64,000 bases of DNA from Lederbergia lenta NBRC 16444 (GCF_001591545.1 NZ_BCVC01000001.1:558001-622000), one strand, 5' to 3'. Positions 18,345 through 29,216 are shown, counted from the first letter of the stretch. Numbers and translations are program-made. Notes: generated by a model not told the origin, from the letters alone.

Positions 18345-18362
18345 TTAAGGGAGGTAACATAC

Positions 18363-20777
18363 ATGCTTGTTTCATATAAATGGCTACAAGATTACGTCGA
18401 TTTAACTGGCGTGACGGCTAGAGAATTAGCAGAAAAAATTACGAGAAGCGGTATTGAAGTCGATGGTGTTGAACAACTCAGTAAAGATATTAAAGGCATT
18501 GTTGTTGGTCATGTATTGGAATGTGAAAAACATCCTGAGGCAGATAAGTTGAACAAATGTCTTGTTGATATCGGTGCGGAAGAACCTGTGCAAATCATTT
18601 GCGGAGCGCCAAACGTTGCACAAGGACAAAAAGTAGCCGTTGCCACAGTTGGAGCTGTGCTGCCTGGCAATTTTAAAATTAAAAAGGCGAAGCTGCGAGG
18701 TGAGGAATCTAATGGTATGATTTGCTCGCTTCAAGAACTTGGCATTGAAGGAAAGCTTGTTGCGAAAGAGTTCGCTGAGGGAATTTATGTTTTTCCAGGA
18801 GATACTGAAGTCGGAGCGGAGGCTATCACACTTTTAAATTTGGATGATGAAGTGCTTGAGCTTGATCTAACGCCGAATCGTGCAGATGCACTCAGCATGC
18901 TAGGAATGGCATACGAAACAGCTGCTATCCTTAGGCAAGAAGTAAAGTTACCAGAAATTACAGCAAAAGCTTCATTAGAAAAAGCCGCAGACAATATTTC
19001 TATAAAAATAGATGCACCAGAGGATAATCCGCTTTATACCGCTAAAGTGATTAAAAACGTAAAAATTGGTCCGTCACCACTTTGGATGCAAACACGACTG
19101 ATGTCTAGTGGGATTCGTCCACATAATAATGTTGTCGACATTACAAATTATATTTTGCTTGAATATGGTCAGCCCCTTCATGCGTTTGACTATGATCGCT
19201 TCGGATCAAAAGAAGTCGTGATCCGTCACGCTCATGAAGGAGAAACACTAACCACACTTGATGATGCAGAGCGAAAACTGACAACAGAACAATTGGTCAT
19301 CACGAATGGAACAATACCAGTCGCTTTAGCAGGAGTCATGGGTGGAGCTGACTCTGAGGTAGGCAGTGATACAACGACGATTCTGCTTGAGTCGGCTTAT
19401 TTTACTGGAGCATCGATCCGCAGTACGTCCAAATATCACAGCCTTCGAAGTGAAGCTAGTAGCCGCTACGAAAAAGGAGTTGACCCAGCTCGTGTTCGAC
19501 CAGCAGCTGAGCGTGCAGCACAATTAATAGCAGAGCTTGCGGGTGGAGAGGTGCTTGAAGGCCTTATTGAAGCGGATCATCTTACCCTAGAACCTGCTGT
19601 TGTTTCTGTGACACTTGAGAAAATCAATCGTGTACTTGGTACACATATTAGTGAACAAGAAATTTTGGACATTTTCGATCGTTTGAAATTTGCGGTTACA
19701 GTGGAAGATGAAACCTTTACGGTAACTGTTCCGACACGTCGCGGTGATATTACGATTGAAGAAGATTTGCTCGAAGAAGTGGCACGTTTGTATGGTTATG
19801 ATAATATCCCGAAAACATTGCCTAAGGGAGCTGCAACAGCAGGCGGATTAAATAAGACACAGGAAAAACGCCGCACAACGAGATCCTTTTTGGAAGGAAC
19901 GGGATTGTACCAGGCGACAACCTATTCACTCACATCAGCAAAGAAAGCAATAAGCTTTGCAATAGAGACACGGGAACCTGTTAAACTTGCGATGCCGATG
20001 AGTGAAGAGCGTAGCCATTTAAGACTAAGCATTATTCCGCAATTGCTTGAAGTATTATCATATAATGTGGCACGTCGGCATGATTCGGTTGCATTATATG
20101 AGATTGGCTCTGTATTCCTCAGTCAAGGAAAAGATGTGCAGCCTGAGGAACGCGAGCATATTGCAGGAGCAATCACTGGTTTATGGGTTGAGAATGAATG
20201 GCAAGGAGAGAAAAAGCCAGTCGATTTCTACGTAGCTAAGGGAATTTTGGAAGGATTATTTGAAAAACTTGGCGTTGAAGAGGCAATCGAATGGCAAGCT
20301 GCTAAACAAGATGGTATGCATCCCGGACGGACAGCAGAAATTATTCTTTCCGGTGAGGTGATCGGCTTCATTGGTCAAGTACATCCACAAGTACAAAAAG
20401 AATTAGATCTAAAAAATACGTATGTATTTGAAGTGAAAGCAAGCGCGTTGTTTAATTTTGAACAGCCTGAACTGCAATATATTCCAATTCCCCGTTTCCC
20501 AGCGATTACTCGTGACATCGCTCTTGTTGTCGATAAAGAAATAAACGCAGGCTCGCTTGAAACGATTATTAATGACGCGGGTGGGAAATTGTTGAAGAAA
20601 GTACATGTTTTTGATCTATATGAAGGAGAACGCATGGAAGAAGGCAAAAAATCGATTGCATTCTCATTGACATACTTAGATCCAGAAAAAACGCTGACAG
20701 ACGAAGAAGTCGTGCGAGCGCACGATAAAGTACTTGCTGCTGTAAGAGAAAAAGCAGGAGCAGAATTAAGAGGTTAA
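18363..20777 (+). CDS. pheT: Phenylalanine--tRNA ligase beta subunit
   Basis: An 804-residue beta subunit, equal to the B. subtilis length. In order: an N-terminal tRNA-binding OB fold ([20 protein letters not shown] near 45), the B3/B4 editing domain, the B5 domain ([25 protein letters not shown]), a pseudo-catalytic core, and the C-terminal ferredoxin-like anticodon domain with [15 protein letters not shown]. The start follows GGGAGG. Second gene of the T-box operon, with a terminator right after the stop. Confidence 0.98.
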   Translation: MLVSYKWLQDYVDLTGVTARELAEKITRSGIEVDGVEQLSKDIKGIVVGHVLECEKHPEADKLNKCLVDIGAEEPVQIICGAPNVAQGQKVAVATVGAVLPGNFKIKKAKLRGEESNGMICSLQELGIEGKLVAKEFAEGIYVFPGDTEVGAEAITLLNLDDEVLELDLTPNRADALSMLGMAYETAAILRQEVKLPEITAKASLEKAADNISIKIDAPEDNPLYTAKVIKNVKIGPSPLWMQTRLMSSGIRPHNNVVDITNYILLEYGQPLHAFDYDRFGSKEVVIRHAHEGETLTTLDDAERKLTTEQLVITNGTIPVALAGVMGGADSEVGSDTTTILLESAYFTGASIRSTSKYHSLRSEASSRYEKGVDPARVRPAAERAAQLIAELAGGEVLEGLIEADHLTLEPAVVSVTLEKINRVLGTHISEQEILDIFDRLKFAVTVEDETFTVTVPTRRGDITIEEDLLEEVARLYGYDNIPKTLPKGAATAGGLNKTQEKRRTTRSFLEGTGLYQATTYSLTSAKKAISFAIETREPVKLAMPMSEERSHLRLSIIPQLLEVLSYNVARRHDSVALYEIGSVFLSQGKDVQPEEREHIAGAITGLWVENEWQGEKKPVDFYVAKGILEGLFEKLGVEEAIEWQAAKQDGMHPGRTAEIILSGEVIGFIGQVHPQVQKELDLKNTYVFEVKASALFNFEQPELQYIPIPRFPAITRDIALVVDKEINAGSLETIINDAGGKLLKKVHVFDLYEGERMEEGKKSIAFSLTYLDPEKTLTDEEVVRAHDKVLAAVREKAGAELRG

Positions 20778-20783
20778 TGTTAA

Positions 20784-20824
20784 GAAAACAGCCCGATACT
20801 TTTAGCATTGGGCTGTTTTTTTGT
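20784..20824. terminator. Bidirectional terminator between pheT and the convergent OpuAC-like gene
   Basis: AAAACAGCCCGAT pairs with ATTGGGCTGTTTT across a short loop, followed by TTTTT on the plus side. Confidence 0.9.
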
Positions 20825-20826
20825 TA

Positions 20827-21741
20827 TTAGTTTTTCAAATCTTCAATAGAGTTAACGTCCTTCATATAGGTGGGAACCGCTAGTCCTTGCTTCACATCTA
20901 CCATATTAACGGCGATATCGTCTAATTTACCTTCAAATTTGTCGACATATGTTTTATGTGTGATAGGCAACCAAGCGGCAAAAGTAGCATCGGCACTTCC
21001 ATCTGCGATTGCTGAGAACATTGGCCCTGGTTCAACGACTGACAGTGTTACATCATAGCCGATATCTTCAAGAACGAGTTTCATCATATTGTGGCTTGCA
21101 AGTTCACTATCCCATGGCGCATATACCAGTTTAATTTGATCTCCATCGACGTTTGATATGCCATCTGTCCATTCGGCAACCTTGTCCTGATTGTTGTCAA
21201 TCCAATTTTGTGCAGCTACATCTGGTTCTGTTCCATCTTCGATCGCAACCATGATTTCACTCATATCATCTATATTCCACTTGAACCGTTGGAATATAGC
21301 ATAGGCTTCAGGCAAATCTTCCTTTAATCCTAGTCGCCCTACCGAATGAATTTCTTCAGAATCACCGTAAATCAGCTTAGGGTCATCTAAATATTTCAAA
21401 TCGAACGTAGAAAATTTCCAATGTGGACTCCAGGCAGTAATAATAATCGGTTCTTCTTTATCATACGCTCTTTTTAAAGCAGCAGTCATCGAAGCACCTG
21501 AGCCTGAAATTACATTCCAATCGGTTAGTTCATATTCATCTAAAGCTTTTGCTGTTGCTTCCATATGACCTGATCCTGGATCAATTCCTACAATCGTATG
21601 GTCTAAGGATTTTCCGACCGATGTATTTGTTCCAGTCGCTTCCGCGTGATTATTTTTTGTTTCTTCACTGCCGCACGCAGCGAGACCTAGGGCCAAAAGG
21701 GTTACTATTCCAAGTCCAGTTATTTTTTTATAAAGTGTCAT
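20827..21741 (-). CDS. OpuAC-type glycine betaine/quaternary amine binding lipoprotein (orphan)
   Basis: A 304-residue extracellular substrate-binding lipoprotein. The signal peptide ends with the lipobox GLAAC (Cys23). The mature part has the OpuAC-family layout, including IVGIDPGSGHMEATAKAL, AWSPHWKFSTFDLKYLDDP (Trp residues of the kind that form the quaternary-ammonium cage) and APWDSELASHNMMKLVLEDIG. It probably captures glycine betaine or a related osmolyte. No permease or ATPase gene is adjacent, so it must serve a transporter coded elsewhere or act as a spare receptor. GGAGG precedes the ATG. Confidence 0.9.
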   Translation of the reverse strand: MTLYKKITGLGIVTLLALGLAACGSEETKNNHAEATGTNTSVGKSLDHTIVGIDPGSGHMEATAKALDEYELTDWNVISGSGASMTAALKRAYDKEEPIIITAWSPHWKFSTFDLKYLDDPKLIYGDSEEIHSVGRLGLKEDLPEAYAIFQRFKWNIDDMSEIMVAIEDGTEPDVAAQNWIDNNQDKVAEWTDGISNVDGDQIKLVYAPWDSELASHNMMKLVLEDIGYDVTLSVVEPGPMFSAIADGSADATFAAWLPITHKTYVDKFEGKLDDIAVNMVDVKQGLAVPTYMKDVNSIEDLKN

Positions 21742-22189
21742 TTCTTTATTCCTCCTCGATTATTTAGGTAATACTGATTTAGCATGAAGTTAATAGATAG
21801 GTTAGTATGTATAAATTGCTTAAAGGGGGATGGTTGACCCTTTAACGAAGAGTATGGATAAAACCGTTCCATTTCACTCTTGTTTAATGTGGAGAGTTTT
21901 AATAGAAGCTAATAACCTTTTAATCTTTTATTTCTCTTACTATTATTCAAGTATTCTGCATCTCCTTTTTTATATTTTCAAAAAGCTAACGACTCATATA
22001 ACTATAGTGATAGAAAATTTGTAACACAAATGTCATATTAAGTAGTAATAGGCTACCTACATTCCATGAGATGAAGGTTATATGTAATAAAGCATATAAA
22101 TCTCATGATTACTCATGTATTCTTCATCAATCTAATGAAGTTGGGAGGAGAGAGGTATAATGAAGTTGAGTTAAAGCTTTTCAATTTTA
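21742..22189. other. AT-rich intergenic stretch with no recognised gene
   Basis: About 450 bases separate the OpuAC-like gene and the rnhC terminator. A 64-codon open frame at 21830 (with DKTVPFHSCLMWRVL) has no good ribosome site and I do not recognise it. The OpuAC-like promoter should be in the first 100 bases, but I see no clear -35/-10 pair. Confidence 0.4.
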
Positions 22190-22237
22190 GCAAAAAGGAT
22201 TGTCTTAAAATCAAATAAATGATTTAAGACAATCCTC
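22190..22237 (-). terminator. Terminator of rnhC
   Basis: Arms at 22196-22212 and 22221-22236 (AGGATTGTCTTAAAATC against its complement) are followed on the minus strand by TTTTTGCTAAAATTG. Confidence 0.9.
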
Positions 22238-22240
22238 GAA

Positions 22241-23173
22241 CTAAGAAAGATTAGCCATTTTTTTTGCTTTTCCAGTATTAGCAAAATGTTCTTTAGTAAA
22301 TTCATTCAAGGCACCAACACCTTTTTGTTTTATGAGCCTTGCTGCAGCTTGATCAACTTTCACTCCAGCACCCTTTGGAAGCGTAAAGCCTGCTTTTACA
22401 CTTAATTCATCAAATGCTTTCAAGAAAGCATATCTTGCTAAAATAGACGCAGCAGCAACAGCGAGATGAATGCCTTCCGCTTTTGTGCTAAAAAAAACAT
22501 TCTCGCGGCAAATAACTTTTTGTCCTTGTAAATGACGGTAATAGATAGCAGCTTCCGCAAATTGATCGACAAGAATGGCTTCCGGTTTTTCGGGAGCGAG
22601 TTTATCTAGCAAGTGATTCAAAGCCTGGTTGTGAAGGATTGCAGTTATTTTACCTTGTGTCATACCTGATGCTTGAAGCTGATTATATTTTTCATTAGGC
22701 AACGTTAATAAACTATAGGGGAGAAAAGTAAGCAAGTCTTTCGCAATTTTTATAATTTGAGGGTCTGTAAGATTTTTTGAGTCTTTCACACCCAATTCTT
22801 GTAATAAAGGGATTTGCTCCTTGTTTACGTAAGATGCAACCACAGTCATCGGTCCAAAATAATCGCCTTTTCCAACTTCATCGGAACCAATAACAGACAT
22901 TGACGATATATTGGATGGAAGCGGAGGACCAGACGTTTTTGATTTAGTTGTTTTTGCAGTATTTGCAGTAGGAGTCCCCCATTGCTTTGCCTCGGCTTCA
23001 TTTCCTGCTCCCTGAAACATTATTTTTCCTGAGCGATATGCTGTGATTGTACAATTATCTTTTTTTGCTACAAAGACACTACCTGGAGGGGTTTTCCCCG
23101 TATTAAATGGTTGATAATATTCCTTCATTTTTGTGATATCAGATTTAGAGACTTGAATAACAATATTGGCCAA
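22241..23173 (-). CDS. rnhC: Ribonuclease HIII
   Basis: A 310-residue RNase H type 2 enzyme that cuts the RNA strand of RNA-DNA hybrids. The N-terminal TBP-like substrate-binding domain (about 1-85) is followed by the catalytic domain with SVIGSDEVGKGDYFGPM (Asp, Glu), LGVKDSKNLTD, VDQFAE (Asp) and a late acidic residue in FLKAFDEL. I chose the TTG at 23173, 7 bases after a GGAAG site; this gives the B. subtilis length (313), while the reading from 23218 adds an unlike head. It is divergent from zapA, as in B. subtilis. Confidence 0.95.
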   Translation of the reverse strand: MANIVIQVSKSDITKMKEYYQPFNTGKTPPGSVFVAKKDNCTITAYRSGKIMFQGAGNEAEAKQWGTPTANTAKTTKSKTSGPPLPSNISSMSVIGSDEVGKGDYFGPMTVVASYVNKEQIPLLQELGVKDSKNLTDPQIIKIAKDLLTFLPYSLLTLPNEKYNQLQASGMTQGKITAILHNQALNHLLDKLAPEKPEAILVDQFAEAAIYYRHLQGQKVICRENVFFSTKAEGIHLAVAAASILARYAFLKAFDELSVKAGFTLPKGAGVKVDQAAARLIKQKGVGALNEFTKEHFANTGKAKKMANLS

Positions 23174-23350
23174 TGGATAACTTCCTTTCTTAGATAAAAC
23201 TAATATGTGTAGAGACATTACACAAACGGGAAAAAGATTGTAACAATTAGCAATTCTATTTCACTTCCTAGATTAAGACAAAACATTCCCATCCGTTTTC
23301 ATTCATGATATGATATAGCTTAGGATTCTATGGAAATGGAGGCAATGGGA

Positions 23351-23611
23351 TTGAGTAATGGTCAGAAGATGCGGACGCAAGTTATGATTCATGGACAACA
23401 TTATACCATTACAGGAACAGAGCCGACAGAGCATGTGGAAAAAGTGGCAAAGCAAGTTGATGCCAAAATGAGTGAAATAAACGCAAGAAATCCTTATTTA
23501 GATACGAATAAATTAGCAGTACTTACTGCTGTTAATGCTGTTCATGATCTTATAAAATTGCAAGAGCAATATGCTCGACTTGAGCAAGAATTCCAAAGTT
23601 TAAAGGACTGA
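23351..23611 (+). CDS. zapA: Cell division protein ZapA
   Basis: An 86-residue FtsZ-ring-associated protein. It has the ZapA pattern: an N-terminal beta part (KMRTQVMIHGQHYTITG), then NPYLDTNKLAVLTAVNAVHD and a C-terminal coiled coil (KLQEQYARLEQEFQSL). I chose the TTG at 23351: GGAGG at 23338-23342 is 8 bases away, while the in-frame ATG codons upstream overlap that site. It is followed 7 bases later by cvpA, so the two are co-transcribed. Confidence 0.93.
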   Translation: MSNGQKMRTQVMIHGQHYTITGTEPTEHVEKVAKQVDAKMSEINARNPYLDTNKLAVLTAVNAVHDLIKLQEQYARLEQEFQSLKD

Positions 23612-23618
23612 AATACTT

Positions 23619-24161
23619 ATGTTAGACTTGGCTGTAGTGATTATTTTAATATTTGGTTTCCTCATCGGATTAAAGAGAGGGTTCATTCTTCAACTTATAC
23701 ATATGATTGGTTTAATTATCGCATTTATTGCCGCTTATTTGTATTATGATGACCTAGCCCCGAAGCTTCGACTTTGGATACCATATCCAGATATTAATGC
23801 TACTGGTGCAATACAGATGGTACTTGATGGAGTAAGTTTTGATGAAGCTTTTTATCGGGCAATTGCATTCGCTATTATCTTTTTTGCTGTAAGAATCGTG
23901 CTTGCGATCATCGGATCTGCCCTTGACATCGTAGCAAGTTTACCGATTTTAAGAACATTGAACATATGGGCGGGCGGAATACTTGGTTTTTTAGAAATTT
24001 ATCTCATCTTGTTTGTTATTATATATATAGCTGTGTTACTGCCTATAGATGAAATCCAAACTGCATTAAATAATTCTATTATTGCAGAAGGGATATTGAA
24101 AAATACACCATACTTTTCATCAGAAGTTAAAAAAATGTGGATTGACTATATACAAAAGTAA
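23619..24161 (+). CDS. cvpA: CvpA family membrane protein
   Basis: A 180-residue membrane protein with four hydrophobic segments and the CvpA-family signature near the start (FGFLIGLKRGFILQLIHMIG). In other bacteria CvpA is needed for colicin V production and envelope homeostasis; the role in Bacillus is unclear. It corresponds to YshB. It starts 7 bases after zapA and ends at a hairpin terminator, so zapA-cvpA may be a two-gene unit. Confidence 0.9.
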   Translation: MLDLAVVIILIFGFLIGLKRGFILQLIHMIGLIIAFIAAYLYYDDLAPKLRLWIPYPDINATGAIQMVLDGVSFDEAFYRAIAFAIIFFAVRIVLAIIGSALDIVASLPILRTLNIWAGGILGFLEIYLILFVIIYIAVLLPIDEIQTALNNSIIAEGILKNTPYFSSEVKKMWIDYIQK

Positions 24162-24190
24162 CTTCTCTTTATGTTAAGAGAAGTTTTTCT
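24160..24190 (+). terminator. Hairpin after cvpA
   Basis: ACTTCTCTT (24161-24169) and AAGAGAAGT (24176-24184) pair exactly, followed by TTTTTCTTTT. Confidence 0.85.
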
Positions 24191-24249
24191 TTTAAAAGCC
24201 CAATTTGATAAAAAGTGAGGAATATAGAGAGATTGGTTGGTGGGTATAT

Positions 24250-25968
24250 ATGAAAATCAATAAAAAAGATATCATTCGTTTACTAGAAAAAATAGCAATA
24301 TATATGGAGTTAAAAGGAGAGAATCCATTTAAAACTGCAGCATTTAGAAAAGCTGCCGGTGGATTAGAAGCAGATGATAGAAGTTTATCTGAAATCTCCG
24401 TATTTACTAACATCCCAGGGATCGGAAAGGGAACAGCGTCTGTCATAGAAGAGTATATTCAGGAAGGGTTTTCAACAGTATTAAAAGAATTACAAGAGGA
24501 AGTTCCGAAAGGTCTGATTCCGCTATTGCAACTCCCAGGTGTGGGAGGTAAGAAGATTGCACGCCTGTATAAGGATTTAGGCGTAGAAGATGTGGAGTCG
24601 TTAAAAGAAGCTTGTGAAAGTGGAAAAGTGGCACAATTAAAGGGCTTTGGCAAGAAAACGCAGGAAAATATACTTGAGTCTATTATTCATGCAGGCACAC
24701 AGCCTGAACGGTTGCCAATTGCATACTTATTACCAATTGCTGAACAAATTGAATCGCAGCTTAGTGCAATAAAAGAAATTAATAACTTTTCTCGCGCCGG
24801 AAGTTTACGCCGGTTGAGAGAAACAATTAAAGATTTGGATTTCATGATTGCAACAGATGAACCCTCAATTGTAAAGGAACAATTATTAACGCTTGAGGGG
24901 TTTGGTGAGGCAACAGTGAGTGGAGACACGAAGATTACAGTGATGCATGAAGGAAGATTTAAGGTTTCAGTAGATTTTCGATTGGTCCAACCTGTTGAAT
25001 TTGCAACTGCATTGCATCATTTTACCGGCTCAAAAGACCATAATATTCGTATGCGTCAGCTTGCTAAAGAGCAAGGGGAAAAAATCAGTGAGTATGGGGT
25101 GGAAAATACGAAAACTGGTGAAATCCTCACGTTCAAAACAGAATCGAAATTTTACAATCATTTTGGATTGCCTTTTATTCCACCAGAAATCAGAGAAGAC
25201 GGTTCTGAGGTAGATCGTTATAAAGGTGATGAAGTACTTATTTCTAATCAAGATATAAAAGGCGATCTTCATATGCATACTACATGGTCAGATGGTGCTT
25301 ATTCACTTGATGAAATGGTTGAAGCGTGTCGTAGAAAAGGCTATCAATATATGGCGATCACTGATCACTCCAAATTTCTACGAGTTGCAAATGGTTTGAC
25401 AGTTGATCGTTTGAAGAAACAAAATGAAGAGATTCGTGAGCTGAATGAAAAATACAACGATATATTAATCTTATCCGGAATTGAAATGGATATATTACCT
25501 GATGGTACATTAGATTTTGAAGATGAGCTATTAGCCGAATTAGATATTGTAATTGCGTCTATTCATTCAAGTTTTTCACAGCCACAGAAGAAAATAATGG
25601 AACGATTAAAAACAGCATTCGAAAATCCGCATGTAGATATTATTGCCCACCCAACCGGAAGACTAATAGGCAGGCGTGATGGTTATGATGTCGATATCGA
25701 TCAATTAATTCAAATGGCAAAAACGACGAATACGGCACTCGAATTGAATGCAAACCCAGAAAGATTTGATCTTTCAGCGGAGAATCTAAGGAAAGCTCAA
25801 GAAGCTGGTGTATACATTGCTATTAATACTGATGCACATAATATAAAATCTTTGGAATTTATGAATCTAGGTGTTTCGACAGCTAGAAAAGGCTGGCTCC
25901 GTGCTTCCTCCGTTATCAATACGATGGATACAGAAGCACTGTTGGCTTTTTTAGGAAGAAATGAATAG
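24250..25968 (+). CDS. polX: DNA polymerase/3'-5' exonuclease PolX
   Basis: A 572-residue repair polymerase (570 in B. subtilis). The N-terminal family X polymerase has helix-hairpin-helix motifs (IPGIGKGTASVIEEYI, LPGVGGKKIARLYKDLG, LKGFGKKTQENI) and the nucleotidyltransferase core with AGSLRRLRETIKDLDFMIAT. The C-terminal PHP domain carries the metal-binding motif DLHMHTTWSDG, with further His in ITDHSKFL, SIHSSFS, IAHPTGR and NTDAHN. It acts in base excision repair. I chose the ATG at 24250, which matches the known N-terminus, although its ribosome site (GGTGGG) is weak. Confidence 0.97.
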   Translation: MKINKKDIIRLLEKIAIYMELKGENPFKTAAFRKAAGGLEADDRSLSEISVFTNIPGIGKGTASVIEEYIQEGFSTVLKELQEEVPKGLIPLLQLPGVGGKKIARLYKDLGVEDVESLKEACESGKVAQLKGFGKKTQENILESIIHAGTQPERLPIAYLLPIAEQIESQLSAIKEINNFSRAGSLRRLRETIKDLDFMIATDEPSIVKEQLLTLEGFGEATVSGDTKITVMHEGRFKVSVDFRLVQPVEFATALHHFTGSKDHNIRMRQLAKEQGEKISEYGVENTKTGEILTFKTESKFYNHFGLPFIPPEIREDGSEVDRYKGDEVLISNQDIKGDLHMHTTWSDGAYSLDEMVEACRRKGYQYMAITDHSKFLRVANGLTVDRLKKQNEEIRELNEKYNDILILSGIEMDILPDGTLDFEDELLAELDIVIASIHSSFSQPQKKIMERLKTAFENPHVDIIAHPTGRLIGRRDGYDVDIDQLIQMAKTTNTALELNANPERFDLSAENLRKAQEAGVYIAINTDAHNIKSLEFMNLGVSTARKGWLRASSVINTMDTEALLAFLGRNE

Positions 25969-26058
25969 TGAGAAGAAAGCATGGCCTAGCTATAGGCGTG
26001 GTTATACAAATTACTGCGTCTTTTGCTATTCAGATGAAAGGGGATGGAGGGTTACTCC

Positions 26059-28416
26059 ATGAATGATAAAATTTTAAAAACACTAGAATTTGATAAAATT
26101 ATCGCGGAGATGGAAGCTTATGCTTCATCTAGTCTTGGTGTTAATAAAGTAAAGGCATTAAAACCATCTGCAAATTTTGAAGAAGTAGTGAAAAGGCAAG
26201 AAGAAACAGATGAGGCTGCCAATGTGCTTAGATTAAAAGGACATGCGCCTTTAAGTGGTATATTTGATATAAAACCTCATATTAAAAGGGCACAAATTGG
26301 CGGAGTATTGAATGCTGTGGAATTAGTGCAAACAGCAAGTACAATCCATGCAAGTCGTATGATGAAAAATTTCATCGATGATTTGCTGGAAAATGAAGTG
26401 GATATCCCAGTTTTAGAAAAGAAAGCGACCTCAATGGCTGATCTTTCACCTCTGGAACGACAAATCAAACATGCTGTGGATGAGAATGGAGATGTGCTCG
26501 ACTCAGCGAGTGACATGCTTCGAAATATTCGTCAGAGCAGGAGAAGAAATGAAAGTAGAATTAGAGAAAAATTAGAAAGTCTTATACGATCCAGAAACGC
26601 ACAAAAAATGCTGTCAGATGCCATTGTAACGATTAGGAATGATCGGTATGTCATCCCAGTAAAACAGGAATACCGTTCACATTACAATGGAATTGTTCAT
26701 GATCAATCATCATCAGGACAAACGCTATTTATTGAGCCACAAGCAGTCGTAGAGTTAAACAATGAGTTAAAAGAATTACAAATGAAAGAAAAACAAGAAA
26801 TTGATCGCATATTGGCTGAGCTTTCAGCAGAAGTGGCGCTTGGATCGGAAGAATTACTTATAATTGTTCATATAATGGCTGAACTTGATTTTATATTTGC
26901 AAAAGCACGATACGGTAAAGTAATGAAAGGTTCAAGTCCAAAGATCAATCAAGATGGTGTGATCCGTCTTAATAAAGCACGTCACCCGCTTCTTCCAATT
27001 GATGAGGTAGTAGCCAATGATGTCATACTTGGAACTGATTTTTCGACGATTGTTATTACAGGTCCGAATACTGGAGGAAAAACAATTGCACTTAAAACGG
27101 TTGGTTTATGTACATTGATGGGGCAAGCGGGATTGCATATTCCTGCTATGGAAGATTCAGAAATTGCCGTATTTAAGGAAGTATTCGCTGATATTGGTGA
27201 TGAGCAGTCGATTGAACAAAGCTTAAGTACATTCTCATCTCATATGGTGAACATTGTCGATATTTTACAAAAAGTGGATCACGAGAGTCTTGTGTTATTT
27301 GATGAACTTGGATCAGGAACAGACCCGCAAGAAGGAGCTGCACTTGCGATTTCTATCCTTGATGATGTGTATCAGCGCGGTGCACGAATGATAGCAACTA
27401 CGCATTACCCAGAACTGAAAGCATATGGATATAATCGACCTGGTGTCACAAATGCAAGTGTGGAATTTGATATTGAAACATTACGCCCAACGTATAAACT
27501 ATTAATTGGTGTACCTGGACGAAGCAATGCATTTGAAATTTCCCGTCGCCTCGGTTTGTCAGATAGTGTTATTACACATGCAAAGTCAATGATTGATTCA
27601 GAAAGTAATGAAGTGGAACAGATGATTGCATCATTAGAGGAAAGCCGACGTAAAGCGGAACGGGATTATGAAGAGGCACAAGAAAACTTAGAAAACACCG
27701 AAAAGCTACAAAAAGATTTGCAACAACAATTGATCGAATTTAATGAACGTAAAGAAGAGTTATATGAGAAAGCGAAAGAAAAAGCTGCAAAGCTAATAGA
27801 GAAGGCAAAAACTGAAGCCGAAGAAGTAATGAAAGAACTTCGTCAATTGCGCTTTGATAATGGAGCCCAAGTAAAAGAGCATAAGTTAATTGAAGCAAGA
27901 AGACGGTTGGACACAGCTCTTCCCAAACAAGAAAAAGGTATAGCTAAAGCAGTAAATAATAAACAAAAGCGCATGTATAAGCCAGGTGATGAGGTAAAAG
28001 TAACGACCTTTGGGCAAAAGGGACATCTCGTTGAAAATATCGGTGGGCAAGATTGGCAAGTACAGATTGGTATTATGAAAATGAAAGTAAATGAGAAAGA
28101 TCTAGAATTTATTAAATCTGAGCAGAAAAAAGAAACGAAACCTCTTGCAACGATAAAAGGTAGAGATTATCATGTTAGTCTGGAACTGGATCTACGTGGA
28201 GAGCGATACGAAGCAGCTTTAGCTAAAGTAGAGAAGTATATAGATGATGCTTTACTAGCTAATTATCCGCGTGTTTCTATTATCCATGGAAAAGGGACTG
28301 GTGCACTTCGAACGGGAGTCACGGAATATTTGAAACAACATCGGTCTGTCAAACGCATCAGATTGGGTGAAACAGGAGAAGGCGGTAGCGGTGTTACAAT
28401 AGTGGAGTTTAAATAA
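26059..28416 (+). CDS. mutS2: Endonuclease MutS2
   Basis: A 785-residue MutS2 protein, the same length as B. subtilis MutSB. The core ATPase has Walker A GPNTGGKT, Walker [14 protein letters not shown] and the [11 protein letters not shown] segment. A long coiled coil (about 515-620) follows, then a KOW-like part and a C-terminal Smr nuclease domain with [11 protein letters not shown] and [12 protein letters not shown]. MutS2 is linked to collided-ribosome rescue and to suppression of recombination; it is not the mismatch sensor. The ATG at 26059 follows GGATGGAGG; the reading from 26044 overlaps that site. Confidence 0.98.
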   Translation: MNDKILKTLEFDKIIAEMEAYASSSLGVNKVKALKPSANFEEVVKRQEETDEAANVLRLKGHAPLSGIFDIKPHIKRAQIGGVLNAVELVQTASTIHASRMMKNFIDDLLENEVDIPVLEKKATSMADLSPLERQIKHAVDENGDVLDSASDMLRNIRQSRRRNESRIREKLESLIRSRNAQKMLSDAIVTIRNDRYVIPVKQEYRSHYNGIVHDQSSSGQTLFIEPQAVVELNNELKELQMKEKQEIDRILAELSAEVALGSEELLIIVHIMAELDFIFAKARYGKVMKGSSPKINQDGVIRLNKARHPLLPIDEVVANDVILGTDFSTIVITGPNTGGKTIALKTVGLCTLMGQAGLHIPAMEDSEIAVFKEVFADIGDEQSIEQSLSTFSSHMVNIVDILQKVDHESLVLFDELGSGTDPQEGAALAISILDDVYQRGARMIATTHYPELKAYGYNRPGVTNASVEFDIETLRPTYKLLIGVPGRSNAFEISRRLGLSDSVITHAKSMIDSESNEVEQMIASLEESRRKAERDYEEAQENLENTEKLQKDLQQQLIEFNERKEELYEKAKEKAAKLIEKAKTEAEEVMKELRQLRFDNGAQVKEHKLIEARRRLDTALPKQEKGIAKAVNNKQKRMYKPGDEVKVTTFGQKGHLVENIGGQDWQVQIGIMKMKVNEKDLEFIKSEQKKETKPLATIKGRDYHVSLELDLRGERYEAALAKVEKYIDDALLANYPRVSIIHGKGTGALRTGVTEYLKQHRSVKRIRLGETGEGGSGVTIVEFK

Positions 28417-28449
28417 TCCTTACTTGGTCGTTAGACAAAGGAGATTGAT

Positions 28450-28863
28450 ATGAATATGAGCTCTTTTTGGGAGAATTCAGTTGTGCAGACTGCAGGCTAT
28501 TATAGCGTAACAGTTCTTTGTATCGTGTTGTTTTTATTTATCTTTGAAATTGTTACAAAGTATGATAATTGGGAAGAGATAAAAAATGGAAACCTCGCCG
28601 TTGCAATGGCGACTGGGGGAAAAATATTTGGGATTGCCAATGTTTTTAGGCATTCCATTCTACATCATGATGGCTTATTCATTATGATCGGATGGGGAGT
28701 GTATGGTTTTTTCCTTCTTCTAACTGGCTATTTTATGTTTGAATTTTTAACACCTAAATTTAATGTTGATAAGGAAATTGAAAAAGATAACCGTGCTGTA
28801 GGTTTTCTATCGATGATCATCTCTGTAGGATTGTCCTATGTGATTGGCTCGGGAATTAATTAG
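28450..28863 (+). CDS. yshE: DUF350 membrane protein YshE
   Basis: A 137-residue membrane protein with four hydrophobic segments, 33 bases after mutS2. The sequence NWEEIKNGNLAVAMATGGKIFGIANVF and the C-terminal NRAVGFLSMIISVGLSYVIG are the DUF350/YshE hallmarks. Function is unknown. AAAGGAG precedes the ATG by 6 bases. Likely transcribed with mutS2. Confidence 0.9.
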   Translation: MNMSSFWENSVVQTAGYYSVTVLCIVLFLFIFEIVTKYDNWEEIKNGNLAVAMATGGKIFGIANVFRHSILHHDGLFIMIGWGVYGFFLLLTGYFMFEFLTPKFNVDKEIEKDNRAVGFLSMIISVGLSYVIGSGIN

Positions 28864-28873
28864 GGAGGATACA

Positions 28874-28954
28874 GTGGAAAAATTAGCAAAAGTCTTATTA
28901 GTGGTTTGTGGCATCTTTATTCTAGTAGGAATCATTTATTTAGTACGCATATAA
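28874..28954 (+). CDS. 26-residue single-pass membrane peptide
   Basis: A short GTG-started reading frame 10 bases after the yshE stop, behind an excellent ribosome site (GGGAGGAT). It codes for a basic start (VEKLAK) followed by ~17 hydrophobic residues (VLLVVCGIFILVGIIYLV) and RI, so one membrane helix. The strong ribosome site, short spacing and a terminator 10 bases after the stop make translation plausible. I know no family for it; it may be a small partner of YshE. Confidence 0.6.
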   Translation: MEKLAKVLLVVCGIFILVGIIYLVRI

Positions 28955-28961
28955 AAGCCAA

Positions 28962-29002
28962 GTGACTGACCAAAATAAATATAAATATGGTCAGTCTTTT
29001 TT
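28962..29002 (+). terminator. Terminator of the mutS2-yshE unit
   Basis: GACTGACCA (28964-28972) and TGGTCAGTC (28988-28996) are exact complements, followed by TTTTTT. Confidence 0.88.
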
Positions 29003-29216
29003 GTACATAAAGATGTTTTCTAAAAGTTAGTTTCTTTATGCAAAGTGGAAAACATTTGCAAGCACGGAGAGGTCAGTTTAAAAATGGATTCTGTGAGAGA
29101 TGCCATATAGGCTCGGTTTGAGAGAAGCTATCTAAAGAAGTTTGAAATGTATTTTTCCGATGGGTTAAATAATAATCTATACGAAAAGAGTCTGACATAA
29201 AAATGGGTGAATTGAA

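Noticed and set aside
21830-22024. 64-codon plus-strand frame with DKTVPFHSCLMWRVL
   Set aside because: No good ribosome site, AT-rich hydrophobic tail, no family recognised; kept only as a note in the gap entry.
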